A stretch of DNA of 62,139 bases from the NCBI GenBank assembly GCA_029553375.1, contig JAKPCH010000056.1, forward strand, positions 1-62,139, given 5' to 3'. The stretch is from Deltaproteobacteria bacterium (GTDB lineage: Bacteria > Desulfobacterota > Syntrophia > Syntrophales > UBA8958). Of this stretch, positions 16,831 to 26,444 are shown piece after piece. The notes beneath the pieces were generated by a model, which was given only the letters and a program-made list of their open reading frames with translations, ran no database searches and had not been told where the DNA came from. The translations under genes and the position numbers were made by a program. The first letter of the stretch is position 1. Each line of letters begins with the position of its first letter.

Positions 16831-18815
16831 AAAGGGAAGCCACGAGGTACCGGCGTCTCCGTTTGGCCTCTCTGTTGGGACTGTTCCTTGTCCTCTACAT
16901 CATCCTCATCACCCGGGCCCTGCATCTGCAGGTGGTTTCCGGCCAGGCCCTCAAGAGCCTCGCCGTCCGCCAGCATACGAAGATCATGGAGATGCCCCCC
17001 GAGAGGGGGTTGATCTTCGACCGCAACGGCCGAAAGCTGGCGGCGAGCGTCATGGCCGATTCCGTCTTCGCCGACCCGTCGAAGATCAAAAACGTCCAGC
17101 GGGCGGCCGACGAGCTTTCCCGGATCCTGGGGACGGATCGTGACACGATCCTCAGGAAGCTGGGGCGGGGCAAGAACTTCTGCTGGCTCGCCCGCCTCGT
17201 TCCACCCGAACAGGCGGCGCAGGTGGAGGCCCTGAAGATGGACGGGGTCTTCGTCGTCAAGGAACCGAAGCGCCACTACCCCAACGGGGAGCTGGCGGGT
17301 CACATCCTCGGTTTCGTGGGCATGGACGCCGTGGGTTTGGAGGGCCTGGAACGGAAGTACGACCAGTATCTCCGGGGAACACCCCAGCGCCTCGTCTGGG
17401 CCAGGGACGCCAAGGGCAAACGGATCTACCCGCGCCTGGAGAAGGCCGTCGTCCAAGGACAGGGAAGCTACCACATCATCCTCACCATCGACAGCAGGAT
17501 TCAGCACCTTGTCGAGACCCACCTCAAGGAGGCGGTCCTCGACAAGGGGGCCAAGGGCGGTTTCGCCGTCGTCATGGATCCGCGGACGGGGGAGATCCTG
17601 GCCCTGGCCAATCAGCCCGGCTTCGACCCCAACCGTTTCGCCGAGGGGAACCCCATGAAGGGGAAGAACCGGGTCGTCACCGACTGCTACGACCCCGGTT
17701 CGACCTTCAAACCCTTCGTCGCCGCCGCCGCCCTCGATGCCCGGGTGGCGAAGGAGACGGATCGTTTCTATTGCGAGAACGGTCACTATGCCGTGGGCGA
17801 CCGGGTGATACACGAGGCCCAGAGGAAACGCCACGGCACCCTGACCTTCAAGGAGATCATCAAATACTCCAGCAACATCGGCACCGTGAAGATCGCCGAA
17901 CGCCTCGGCAGGGAAAGACTCTACGAGTACATCACGAAGTTCGGCTTCGGCGCCAGGACGGGCATCGATCTCCCCGGTGAGATCCCGGGCCTGTTGAGGC
18001 ATTACCGGGACTGGACGAGGATCGACGCCGCCACCATCGCCTTCGGTCAGGGCGTGTCCGTCACGGCCATCCAACTCGTGACGGCCCTCTCGGCCATCGC
18101 CAACAACGGTATCCTCATGAAGCCGTTCATTATCAGGGCGATCGTGGACGGCAAGGGCGACATCGTGAGGGAGGGGCGGCCGACGGTCGTCCGCCGCGTC
18201 ATCTCCGAGCAGACGGCCCGCCGCATGGCCTCCATCCTCACCGCCGTCGTCTCCGACGAGGACGGGACGGGCAAGAAGGCGCGGATCGAGAACGTGAACG
18301 TCGCGGGCAAGACGGGGACATCCCAGAAGTTCGACTTCGCCCGGCGCGCCTACTCGTCGGAAAAGGTCCGCACCTCCTTCATGGGTTTCTTCCCCGCCGA
18401 GGCGCCCCAGCTGGCCATGCTCGTCGTCCTCGACGAACCCCAGCGGGACCGCTGGGGCGGTGTGGCCTCGGCCCCCGTCTTCAAGAAGATCGGCGAAGAG
18501 ATCCTCAACTGCTACCGGACGGATATCCGGGAGTATCAGACGGCCCCCCTGAGGGAAACCCCCAATCTGGGCACCCTGCGTTTCGTTGCCGCCGGGGGGC
18601 CCCGGGGCGGTGACGGGGATGAGGCGGACCTCAGCGTCGCCCCCGATTTCCGCGGCCTCACCATCCGGGAGGCCCTGGTGAAGGCCCGGGACCGGGATGT
18701 CAATCTCAAGATCGTGGGCCACGGCTGGGCCATCAGCCAGGACCCGCCCCCGGGGGCGGCCCTGGGGATAGGACGGTCTTGCACCGTAACCTTCGGCACG
18801 GAGGCGGGGTCTTGA
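16827..18815 (+). CDS. ftsI: Septal peptidoglycan transpeptidase FtsI (PBP2x/PBP3 class B) with PASTA domain
   Basis: Class B penicillin-binding protein that cross-links septal peptidoglycan, working with FtsW. It is 662 residues: membrane helix (about 13-33), dimerisation domain with the RGLIFDRNGRKLA motif (about 60-73), and transpeptidase domain with S292xxK295 (GSTFK), S348-S349-N350 and K495TG. A C-terminal PASTA domain (about 598-660) is present, which is usual in Gram-positives and also occurs in several deltaproteobacterial FtsI proteins. It overlaps ftsL by 4 nt and murE by 4 nt. Confidence 0.95.
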   Translation: MKREATRYRRLRLASLLGLFLVLYIILITRALHLQVVSGQALKSLAVRQHTKIMEMPPERGLIFDRNGRKLAASVMADSVFADPSKIKNVQRAADELSRILGTDRDTILRKLGRGKNFCWLARLVPPEQAAQVEALKMDGVFVVKEPKRHYPNGELAGHILGFVGMDAVGLEGLERKYDQYLRGTPQRLVWARDAKGKRIYPRLEKAVVQGQGSYHIILTIDSRIQHLVETHLKEAVLDKGAKGGFAVVMDPRTGEILALANQPGFDPNRFAEGNPMKGKNRVVTDCYDPGSTFKPFVAAAALDARVAKETDRFYCENGHYAVGDRVIHEAQRKRHGTLTFKEIIKYSSNIGTVKIAERLGRERLYEYITKFGFGARTGIDLPGEIPGLLRHYRDWTRIDAATIAFGQGVSVTAIQLVTALSAIANNGILMKPFIIRAIVDGKGDIVREGRPTVVRRVISEQTARRMASILTAVVSDEDGTGKKARIENVNVAGKTGTSQKFDFARRAYSSEKVRTSFMGFFPAEAPQLAMLVVLDEPQRDRWGGVASAPVFKKIGEEILNCYRTDIREYQTAPLRETPNLGTLRFVAAGGPRGGDGDEADLSVAPDFRGLTIREALVKARDRDVNLKIVGHGWAISQDPPPGAALGIGRSCTVTFGTEAGS

Positions 18816-20350
18816 GACTGCGAGACGTCCTTGGGGGGATCCAGGTCCTGGCGACGAGGGGCGATCTCAACGGCGAGGTGACGGGGATCTGCTACGATTC
18901 CCGGCGCTGCCGTGAGGGGTGTCTGTTCGTCGCCGTGGGGGGATTGAAGGACGACGGCCACAGACATATCGACGACGCCGTCGCCCGGGGGGCGAAGGCG
19001 GTGGTCTACGAACGGGAAATGAATATCCCCGCGGGGGTCGCCGCCGTCCGCGTGGCCGACAGCCGCCTCGCCCTGGGCAGGCTGGGCTGCAATTTCCACG
19101 GCGATCCGTCCTCCGCCATGACCCTCGTGGGGGTGGTGGGGACGAACGGCAAGACCACGGTGACCTATCTCCTCGAGGCCATCCTTAATGCCGCCGGACG
19201 TCCCTGCGGGGTCCTGGGCACGGTGAACTACCGCTTCGGGGATGTCGTCGTGGCGGCGCCGAACACCACCCCCGAGTCCTACGAGTTCCACCGCATCCTC
19301 GACGAGATGAGGCGGGCGGGGGTCGAGGCCTGCGTGGCCGAGATCTCCTCCCATGCCGTGGCCCTCCGCCGGGTCGAGGATCTCGATTTCGACGTGGGTG
19401 TCTTCACCAACCTCTCGAGGGATCACCTGGATTTCCACGGCACGATGGAGGAGTACTTCTCCGCCAAACGCCGTTTCTTCACCGAGATCCTCCCCCGCTC
19501 CCGGAAGGGCCGGGGGTTCCCCCTGGTGGTGAACGTCGACGACCCCAAGGGGAGGGAAATCGTGGAGGCGGCACCCCTGGCCGCCCGCACCTATGGCGTC
19601 GAAGGGGAAGCCCACGTCCGTCCCCTCACCTTCCGGTGCGATCTCGCGGGGATTCAGGGGGAGATCGCGGCGGACGGGCGGGTGATAAACCTTTCCTCCC
19701 CCCTTATCGGCCGCTTCAACCTCTACAATATCCTGGCGGCCGTGGGGGCCGCCCTGAGCCTCGATGTCGACCCGGAGGCCATCGTCCGCGGCGTGGCCGC
19801 CCTTGGGGCCGTCCCGGGAAGGCTGGAGAAGGTCGGGGCGGGCGAGGGGATCCCGCAGGTCTTCGTCGATTACGCCCACACGGAGGACGCCCTGCGGCGT
19901 GTCCTCGACAACCTGGCCATCTTCCGGCGTTCGCGGATCATCACCGTCTTCGGGTGCGGCGGCGACCGGGACCGGGGGAAGAGGCCCCTCATGGGGCGGG
20001 CGGCCGCCCTGGGGAGCGACCTGACCGTCGTCACGTCCGACAACCCCCGGTCGGAGGACCCCCTGGCCATCATCGGCGAGATCACGGCCGGCATACCGTC
20101 TCAGATCCCGAGATTGACACCGTCCGAGCTCCGGGGTGCCGCCGTCCGTAAGGCCTACTGCGTCATCCCCGATCGCCGCGAGGCCATCGATACGGCCGTG
20201 GGTCTCGCCGAGCCCGAGGACATCGTCCTCATCGCCGGCAAGGGCCACGAGGACTACCAGATCATCGGCGACAGGAGGATCTTTTTCGATGACCGCCTCG
20301 CGGCGGCTCAGGCCCTGGCCTCTTACGTCCCCCCGGGGGTGAAAAGATGA
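18812..20350 (+). CDS. murE: UDP-MurNAc-tripeptide synthetase MurE, meso-DAP type
   Basis: Adds the third residue of the peptidoglycan stem. The start is taken as TTG 18812, which overlaps the ftsI stop as TTGA and follows a GGAGG-like site; the frame is open upstream but unrelated. The protein has 512 residues, with the ATP-binding GTNGKTT at 110-116 and the catalytic EISSHAVALRRV near 180-191. The DNPR motif near residue 410 marks use of meso-diaminopimelate rather than lysine, in line with a Gram-negative wall. It is coupled to murF by ATGA. Confidence 0.95.
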   Translation: MRLRDVLGGIQVLATRGDLNGEVTGICYDSRRCREGCLFVAVGGLKDDGHRHIDDAVARGAKAVVYEREMNIPAGVAAVRVADSRLALGRLGCNFHGDPSSAMTLVGVVGTNGKTTVTYLLEAILNAAGRPCGVLGTVNYRFGDVVVAAPNTTPESYEFHRILDEMRRAGVEACVAEISSHAVALRRVEDLDFDVGVFTNLSRDHLDFHGTMEEYFSAKRRFFTEILPRSRKGRGFPLVVNVDDPKGREIVEAAPLAARTYGVEGEAHVRPLTFRCDLAGIQGEIAADGRVINLSSPLIGRFNLYNILAAVGAALSLDVDPEAIVRGVAALGAVPGRLEKVGAGEGIPQVFVDYAHTEDALRRVLDNLAIFRRSRIITVFGCGGDRDRGKRPLMGRAAALGSDLTVVTSDNPRSEDPLAIIGEITAGIPSQIPRLTPSELRGAAVRKAYCVIPDRREAIDTAVGLAEPEDIVLIAGKGHEDYQIIGDRRIFFDDRLAAAQALASYVPPGVKR

Positions 20351-21765
20351 GCAACCCGTATCCGCCCCTGACGACCGAGGAGGTCCTCGCGGCCACGGGG
20401 GGGGTCCTCGTGGGCGGGGAGGGGGGACGGACCTTCCGGGGGGTGTCCATCGATTCCCGGACCATCGTCCCGGGCAACCTCTTCGTGGCCCTCAAGGGGG
20501 AACGGTTCGACGGCCACGACTTTGCCGCCGCCGCCGCCCGCGGGGGGGCGGCGGGTCTCGTCGTGGACCGGGACATCCAAGGGGTGCCGTCGGGGACGAC
20601 GGTTATCCTCGTCCGGGACACGGTCAGGGCCCTGGGGGACCTGGCCCGTTACTGGCGGGGCCGTTTCGCCGTCCCCGTCCTGGCCGTGACGGGAAGCGCC
20701 GGCAAGACGACGACCAAGGAGATGGCCGCCGCCGTCCTCGGCCTCGACCGGTCCGTGTTGAAGACGGAAGGTAACCTGAACAATCTCATCGGTCTGCCCC
20801 TCACCCTCCTCGGACTGGCGGGTCACCACGAGGCGGCGGTCCTGGAGCTGGGCACCAACACCCCGGGGGAGATCGCCCGCCTGACCCAGATCGCCGCCCC
20901 CACGGCGGCGGTGATCACCAACATCGGGCCCGCCCACCTGGAGGGTTTCGGCTCCCTGGAGGGGGTCCGGCGGGAAAAGACGGATCTCTTCCTGACGATG
21001 CCCCCGGGGGGAGACGTGGCCGTCAACAACGACGACCCCCTCCTGAGGGATTACGCCTCCGCCCGTCACCGCCGGCGGGTCACCTTCGGCTTGTCGCCCG
21101 GCTCCCTCGTGACGGCCCGCAACATCGCGCCGTCACCGGGCGGGGGGCTGAGTTTCGAGTTGATCGTCGGCGGGGAGGGAGGACCCATGACCCTCCCCGT
21201 GGCGGGGAGGCACAATCTTTCCAACGCCCTCGCCGCGGCGGCGGCGGCCTGGATCCTGGGGGCCGCCCCCGTGCGGATAAGGGAGGGGCTTGCGGCCTTC
21301 CGGCCCGTGAAGGGGCGGATGGAGATCGTCAAACTGGCCAACGGTTCCTATCTCGTGGACGACTCCTACAACGCCAACCCCCTCTCCGTCGCCGAGGCCC
21401 TCGGGGCCGTCCGGGAATTGAAGGGTACCGGCCGGGCCCTGGTGGTCCTGGGGGACATGCTGGAGCTGGGGGCGGGGGCGGCGGATTGGCACCGGAAGAT
21501 CGGGGCCCTCCTGGCGGAGACGGGGACGGACGAGGTGTTCCTGAAAGGTGATTTCGCCCCGGAGACGGCGGCGGGCGCCCGGGAGGGGGGTATGGCGGCC
21601 GCGAGGATCCACGAGTTTTCGGATCCCGAGGAGGCCGCCGGTTTGATCCTGTCCGTCGCCGCGCCGGGTGACTGGATCCTCGTCAAGGGGTCCCGGCGGA
21701 TGAAGATGGACGCCGTGGCGGCCTTGATCGCCGCCCGGGCGGGGAGGGGGGAGGAAAAGGCATGA
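20347..21765 (+). CDS. murF: UDP-MurNAc-tripeptide:D-Ala-D-Ala ligase MurF
   Basis: Attaches the D-Ala-D-Ala dipeptide to the peptidoglycan precursor in the cytosol. The 472-residue Mur ligase has the P-loop [12 protein letters not shown] near 115-126, [18 protein letters not shown] near 137-154 and [10 protein letters not shown] near 338-347. ATG 20347 overlaps the murE stop (ATGA), and the stop overlaps mraY (ATGA at 21762). No ddl gene for its dipeptide substrate is present in this cluster. Confidence 0.96.
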   Translation: MSNPYPPLTTEEVLAATGGVLVGGEGGRTFRGVSIDSRTIVPGNLFVALKGERFDGHDFAAAAARGGAAGLVVDRDIQGVPSGTTVILVRDTVRALGDLARYWRGRFAVPVLAVTGSAGKTTTKEMAAAVLGLDRSVLKTEGNLNNLIGLPLTLLGLAGHHEAAVLELGTNTPGEIARLTQIAAPTAAVITNIGPAHLEGFGSLEGVRREKTDLFLTMPPGGDVAVNNDDPLLRDYASARHRRRVTFGLSPGSLVTARNIAPSPGGGLSFELIVGGEGGPMTLPVAGRHNLSNALAAAAAAWILGAAPVRIREGLAAFRPVKGRMEIVKLANGSYLVDDSYNANPLSVAEALGAVRELKGTGRALVVLGDMLELGAGAADWHRKIGALLAETGTDEVFLKGDFAPETAAGAREGGMAAARIHEFSDPEEAAGLILSVAAPGDWILVKGSRRMKMDAVAALIAARAGRGEEKA

Positions 21766-22841
21766 TCTATCATCTCCTCTATCCCCTCCACACGGTCATC
21801 TCCTCATTCAACGTCTTTCGGTACATCACCTTCCGGGCCATCTACGCCGCCGTGACGGCCCTGATCATCTCCTTCCTCCTGGGTCCCTGGCTGATCCGCA
21901 AACTCAAGACCCTCCAGGTCGGCCAGCCCATCCGGGACGACGGACCGAAGACCCACCTGGCGAAGGAGGGGACACCGACGATGGGGGGACTTTTGATCAT
22001 CTTCTCCGTGGTGATCTCCACCCTCCTGTGGGCCAATCTCACCAACGCCTTCGTCTGGCTGGTGATCCTGGTGACGGTGTCCTACGCCCTCATCGGTTTC
22101 ATGGACGACTACCGCAAGCTCGTCCGGAAGAACAGCAAGGGTGTCCCCGGGAAGGTGCGCCTCGCGGGCGAGATCGCCGTCGCCCTCTTCGTGGCCGTGG
22201 TCCTCTACCTGAAGCCGGGCTTCACCTCCGCCGTCACCATCCCCTTTTTCAAGACCGTCCTCCCCGATCTCGGGTGGGGATACATCGTCCTCGCCGTCTT
22301 CATCATCGTCGGCACCGCCAACGCCGTGAACCTCACGGACGGCCTCGACGGCCTCGCCATCGGGCCCGTGACCATCTGTTTCATGACCTACCTCCTCTTC
22401 GCCTATTTCTCCGGCAACGTCAGGATCGCCTCGTACCTCCAGATCCCCTACGTGGCCGGGACGGGCGAGCTGGCCGTTTTCTGCGGGGCCATGGTCGGCG
22501 CCGGCCTGGGTTTCCTCTGGTTCAACGCCTATCCCGCCGAGATCTTCATGGGGGACGTGGGGGCCCTCTCCCTCGGCGGCGCCCTGGGCACCCTGGCCGT
22601 CGTCACCAAACAGGAGATCCTCCTGGCCATCGTCGGCGGTCTGTTCGTCATCGAGACCTTCTCCGTCATCTTCCAGGTCGGCTGGTTCAAGCTCTCCCAC
22701 GGGAAGCGGATCTTCCGCATGGCGCCCCTCCACCATCACTTCGAGCTCAAGGGGTGGCCGGAGCCGAAGGTCATCGTCCGATTCTGGATCATCTCCATCC
22801 TCCTGGCCCTGTTGGCCATCAGCACCCTGAAGCTGAGGTGA
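21762..22841 (+). CDS. mraY: Phospho-MurNAc-pentapeptide transferase MraY
   Basis: Integral membrane enzyme that makes lipid I from UDP-MurNAc-pentapeptide and undecaprenyl phosphate. It is 359 residues with about ten hydrophobic segments. Conserved motifs include GTPTMGGLL near 65-73, FMDDYRK near 113-119, the [10 protein letters not shown] catalytic segment near 186-195, the DVGALSLGG segment near 260-268, and [10 protein letters not shown] near the C-terminus. It is preceded and coupled by murF and followed after 4 bp by murD. Confidence 0.97.
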   Translation: MIYHLLYPLHTVISSFNVFRYITFRAIYAAVTALIISFLLGPWLIRKLKTLQVGQPIRDDGPKTHLAKEGTPTMGGLLIIFSVVISTLLWANLTNAFVWLVILVTVSYALIGFMDDYRKLVRKNSKGVPGKVRLAGEIAVALFVAVVLYLKPGFTSAVTIPFFKTVLPDLGWGYIVLAVFIIVGTANAVNLTDGLDGLAIGPVTICFMTYLLFAYFSGNVRIASYLQIPYVAGTGELAVFCGAMVGAGLGFLWFNAYPAEIFMGDVGALSLGGALGTLAVVTKQEILLAIVGGLFVIETFSVIFQVGWFKLSHGKRIFRMAPLHHHFELKGWPEPKVIVRFWIISILLALLAISTLKLR

Positions 22842-22845
22842 GGGC

Positions 22846-24225
22846 GTGGAACTCGGCGGCCGGACAATCCTGGTGATCGGCATGGGACGGACGGGCACGG
22901 CCGTGGTGGATTTCCTGGCCCGCCGGGGGGCCCGGGTCCTGGCGACGGACGAGACGCCGCCGGAGAGGCTGGCGGGGGCGCGGGACCTCTTGTCGCGGCG
23001 GGACGGGGACGTCGCCTGGGTCCCCTACGAGGCCTCCGTCCTGGCCGCGGGGGTGGACCTCGTCGTCCCCTCACCCGGCGTGCCGCCGCGCAACCCCCTC
23101 CTGGTTGCCGCCGCGAAACAAAGCATCCCCATTTGGAGCGAGATCGAGCTCGCCTTCGCCTTTCTCAAGACCCCCGTCATCGCCGTCACGGGCACGAACG
23201 GCAAGACCACCACCACGACCCTCATCGGCGACATCCTCGCAAAGGGCGGTAAAAGGGTCTTCGTGGGGGGCAATATCGGCAATCCCCTCGTCGAGTACGC
23301 GGGGGGCCCCCAGGGGGCGGACCTGGCCGTCGTCGAGGTGAGCAGTTTCCAGCTCCAGTGGACGCGGACGTTTCACCCCTTCGTCGCCGTCCACCTCAAC
23401 CTGACGGCGGACCACTACGACTACCACGGCTCTTTGGCCGCCTACGGGGCGGCGAAGGAAAAGATCTTCGCCAACCAAACTCCCCGGGATTTCGCCGTCG
23501 TGAACGCCGACGACGCAGGGACGGCGCCCCTTGTCCATCGCCTTTCCGCCGTCGTCATCCCCTTCAGTTCCAAGGGCCCCCTCGCGGGGCGGGGTGCTTA
23601 TCTCGAGGGGGAGCGGATCGTCCTCTCCCTGGACGGTTCGGTGAGGGAGGCCTATCCCACGGCCCGGGTCAGGATCCCGGGGAGGCACAACCTGGAGAAC
23701 ATCATGGCGGCCGTCGCCGTGGGCCGTATCTGCGGCTGCCCTCCCGAGGCGGTCCTGGCCGCCGTGGAGGGTTTCGAGGGGATACCCCATAGGATCGAGT
23801 ACGCGGGCCGCGTCCGGGGCGTCACCTTTTACGACGACTCCAAGGGAACGAACGTCGACGCCGTCCGGCGGGCCCTGGAGACCTTTCCCGACCCGGTGAT
23901 CCTCCTCATGGGGGGGCGGGACAAGGAGGGTGACTTCGAGGGTCTCAGGGAGGATGTCAAAAGGCGGGTCAAGGCCCTCGTCCTCTTCGGGGAGGCCCGG
24001 GGGCGCATCGAATCCGCCCTGGGAGGTCTCGTGCCCACCCTTTCCTTGCCGACCCTCGGCGAGGCGGTGAAGAGGGCCTTCCACGAGGCCGCCGAGGGTG
24101 ACACGGTGCTCCTCTCGCCGGGATGCGCCAGTTTCGACGCCTTTCGGGATTATCGGGCCCGGGGAGACTATTTCAAGGAGGTCGTTCGTGAATTGGAAGG
24201 AGATGTTCAGCCCCAAGGGGCGTGA
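22846..24225 (+). CDS. murD: UDP-MurNAc-L-Ala:D-Glu ligase MurD
   Basis: Cytosolic Mur ligase adding D-glutamate, 459 residues from GTG 22846. It has the N-terminal Rossmann-like region ILVIGMGRTGTAVVDFLA, the ATP loop VTGTNGKTTTTTL near 112-124, the NLENIMAA segment near 282-289, and DDSKGTNVDAV near 328-338. Its 3' end overlaps ftsW by 38 nt because the ftsW ribosome-binding site and GTG start lie inside it. Confidence 0.96.
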   Translation: MELGGRTILVIGMGRTGTAVVDFLARRGARVLATDETPPERLAGARDLLSRRDGDVAWVPYEASVLAAGVDLVVPSPGVPPRNPLLVAAAKQSIPIWSEIELAFAFLKTPVIAVTGTNGKTTTTTLIGDILAKGGKRVFVGGNIGNPLVEYAGGPQGADLAVVEVSSFQLQWTRTFHPFVAVHLNLTADHYDYHGSLAAYGAAKEKIFANQTPRDFAVVNADDAGTAPLVHRLSAVVIPFSSKGPLAGRGAYLEGERIVLSLDGSVREAYPTARVRIPGRHNLENIMAAVAVGRICGCPPEAVLAAVEGFEGIPHRIEYAGRVRGVTFYDDSKGTNVDAVRRALETFPDPVILLMGGRDKEGDFEGLREDVKRRVKALVLFGEARGRIESALGGLVPTLSLPTLGEAVKRAFHEAAEGDTVLLSPGCASFDAFRDYRARGDYFKEVVRELEGDVQPQGA

Positions 24226-25309
24226 GGGGAGCCCCGACCTCATCCTCCTGAGCGCCGTTTTGATCCTCGTGGCGGTGGGGACGATCATGATCTACAGCTC
24301 CAGTTCCATCATGGCCATGGAACGGTTCCGCGACGGTCTCTACTTCCTCAAGCGGCAGGTCGTCTACGTCGCCTTCGGCCTGCTTCTGATGATCAGGCTC
24401 TCGCGCTTCCCCTACGAGAACCTCCGCTCCTTCGCCTATCCCGGCGTGATCGTCTCCGTGATCCTCTTGATCCTCGTCTTCGTCCCCCACATCGGCATCC
24501 GCGTGGGGGGGGCGAGGCGGTGGATCAACCTGGGCTTCATCTCCTTCCAGGTGTCGGAACTGGTGAAGATGGCCCTCGTCCTCTTCCTCGCCTACTACGT
24601 CGATCGGAAGACGGCCCATCTGAAGGATTTCCGGCGGGGGATCGTCATCCCCTTTTCCGTGGTTCTCGTCCTGGCGGCCCTCGTCGTCAAGGAGCCCGAT
24701 TTCGGGACGGCGGCCATCCTGGTCGCCATCACCATGATGATGCTCTACGTGGGGGGGGTGAGGTTGACCCACCTTATGGGTATCGCCGCCCTGGCCGTCC
24801 CCGTCGGGGTATTTTTCGTCCTCACCAAGGGCTACCGCATCAGCCGGATCACCGCCTTTCTCGACCCGTGGCGGGACCCCCAGCGTTCGGGGTTTCAGAT
24901 CATCCAGTCCTACCTGTCCTTCGGATCCGGCGGCACCTTCGGCGTCGGCGTGGGTGACGGGATGCAGAAGCTCTTCTACCTCCCCGAACCCCACACGGAC
25001 TTCATCCTCTCCGTCCTCGCCGAGGAGGGGGGCTTCTTCGGCGTGGCCGTCGTCATCTGCCTCTTCATCGTCTTGATACTGAGGGGCTTTTTCATCTCCA
25101 TGAGGGCCCCCGACACCTTCGGATCCCTCCTGGCGGCCGGCTTGACCATGGTGATCGCCCTGGAGGCCTTCATCAACATCGCGGGCGTGATGGGCATCAT
25201 CCCCCTCAAGGGACTGGCCCTGCCCTTTCTCAGCTACGGGGGTACCGCCCTGGTCACGAGCCTGGCCGCCGTCGGTATCCTCCTGAACATCTCGTCCCAT
25301 GAAACGTGA
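24188..25309 (+). CDS. ftsW: Lipid II polymerase FtsW
   Basis: SEDS-family glycosyltransferase that polymerises lipid II at the septum with FtsI. It is 373 residues from GTG 24188, chosen because AAGGAGG lies 6 nt upstream; the ATG at 24203 has a site too close to be useful. About ten membrane helices are visible. Motifs include VGGARRWINLGFISFQVSELVK near 107-128, the KEPDFGTAA segment near 168-176 (with the catalytic Asp), and the C-terminal FLSYGGTALV. It overlaps murD by 38 nt and murG by 11 nt. Confidence 0.95.
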   Translation: MNWKEMFSPKGREGSPDLILLSAVLILVAVGTIMIYSSSSIMAMERFRDGLYFLKRQVVYVAFGLLLMIRLSRFPYENLRSFAYPGVIVSVILLILVFVPHIGIRVGGARRWINLGFISFQVSELVKMALVLFLAYYVDRKTAHLKDFRRGIVIPFSVVLVLAALVVKEPDFGTAAILVAITMMMLYVGGVRLTHLMGIAALAVPVGVFFVLTKGYRISRITAFLDPWRDPQRSGFQIIQSYLSFGSGGTFGVGVGDGMQKLFYLPEPHTDFILSVLAEEGGFFGVAVVICLFIVLILRGFFISMRAPDTFGSLLAAGLTMVIALEAFINIAGVMGIIPLKGLALPFLSYGGTALVTSLAAVGILLNISSHET

Positions 25310-26414
25310 GGGTCTGAGGATCATCATCGCCGGGGGAGGGACGGGGGGCCACCTCTTCCCGGGGATCGCCCTGGCGGAGACCTTTCGGGAACGGGAGCCC
25401 CTAAGCGAGGTCCTCTTCGTGGGGACGAGGAGGGGTTTGGAGGCGCGGGTGTTGGGACCCCTGGGTTATGACCTGCGCACCCTCGACGTGGAGGGCATCA
25501 AGGGCCGCGGCGGTCTGAGGGCCCTGCGGGCCGCCCTGAAGGTCCCCGGCAGCCTCGGGCAGGCCTGGGTCATCATCCGGGAATTCTCCCCCCACCTCGT
25601 CATCGGCGTGGGCGGTTACGCCTCCGGCCCGGCGGTCCTGGCGGCGGTCCTCATGGGGATCCCGACGGCCGTCGCCGAGCAAAACGCCGTCCCCGGGGCG
25701 ACGAACCGCATCCTCGGGAAGGTGGTGGACAGGGTCTTCCTCAGTTTCCCCGACCGGGAGGGGACCTTCCCACCCCGGAAGGTCCTGGTGACGGGGAACC
25801 CCGTGCGCAGGTCCTTCTTGCGGGCCTTCGACGAGACGCCGAGGAGGCGGGAGGGGGAGGTCTTCACCGTCCTCGTCTTCGGGGGCAGTCAGGGGGCGCG
25901 GGCGATCAACCGGGCCGTCACGGAGAGTCTCGATCATCTCGGGGTCTTGAGGGGGAGGCTGAGGTTCGTCCACCAGACGGGGGAACAGGACCTGGCCTTC
26001 GTGGAGGAGGCATACCGTCGCCATGGATTCGAGGCCCGGGTCCTGCCCTTCATCATGGACATGGCCGATGCGTTCCTGGAGGCCGACCTCTTGGTATGCC
26101 GGGCGGGGGCGACGACGGTGGCGGAGATCACCCTGGCGGGGAAGGCGGCCATCCTCATCCCCTTCCCCCACGCCGTCGGCGATCACCAGACGAAAAACGC
26201 CTCGGTCCTCGCCGCGGCGGGGGCGGCGATCCTCATCCCCGAGGCCGCCCTGAGACCCGCGGACCTGGCCGGCACGATCACGGCCCTGGCGACGGATCCG
26301 AAACGGTTGGAGGAGATGGAAAAGAGGGCGAAAGAACTGGGGAACATCAACGCCGGGGACGACATCGTATCGGCCTGTTTTGACCTCTTGCGCAAAAGGG
26401 GCTCCTGGGGTTAA
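25299..26414 (+). CDS. murG: UDP-GlcNAc:lipid I GlcNAc-transferase MurG
   Basis: Peripheral membrane GT28 glycosyltransferase that makes lipid II on the cytosolic side. It is 371 residues. The N-terminal GGGTGGHLFPGIALAE loop (about 11-26) and the second-domain motifs VFGGSQGARAIN near 195-206 and CRAGATTVAEI near 269-279 are intact. The start ATG lies inside the ftsW 3' end. Confidence 0.97.
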   Translation: MKREGLRIIIAGGGTGGHLFPGIALAETFREREPLSEVLFVGTRRGLEARVLGPLGYDLRTLDVEGIKGRGGLRALRAALKVPGSLGQAWVIIREFSPHLVIGVGGYASGPAVLAAVLMGIPTAVAEQNAVPGATNRILGKVVDRVFLSFPDREGTFPPRKVLVTGNPVRRSFLRAFDETPRRREGEVFTVLVFGGSQGARAINRAVTESLDHLGVLRGRLRFVHQTGEQDLAFVEEAYRRHGFEARVLPFIMDMADAFLEADLLVCRAGATTVAEITLAGKAAILIPFPHAVGDHQTKNASVLAAAGAAILIPEAALRPADLAGTITALATDPKRLEEMEKRAKELGNINAGDDIVSACFDLLRKRGSWG

Positions 26415-26444
26415 GAAGGCCCACTTTTTATCGGAGGCCTCGGG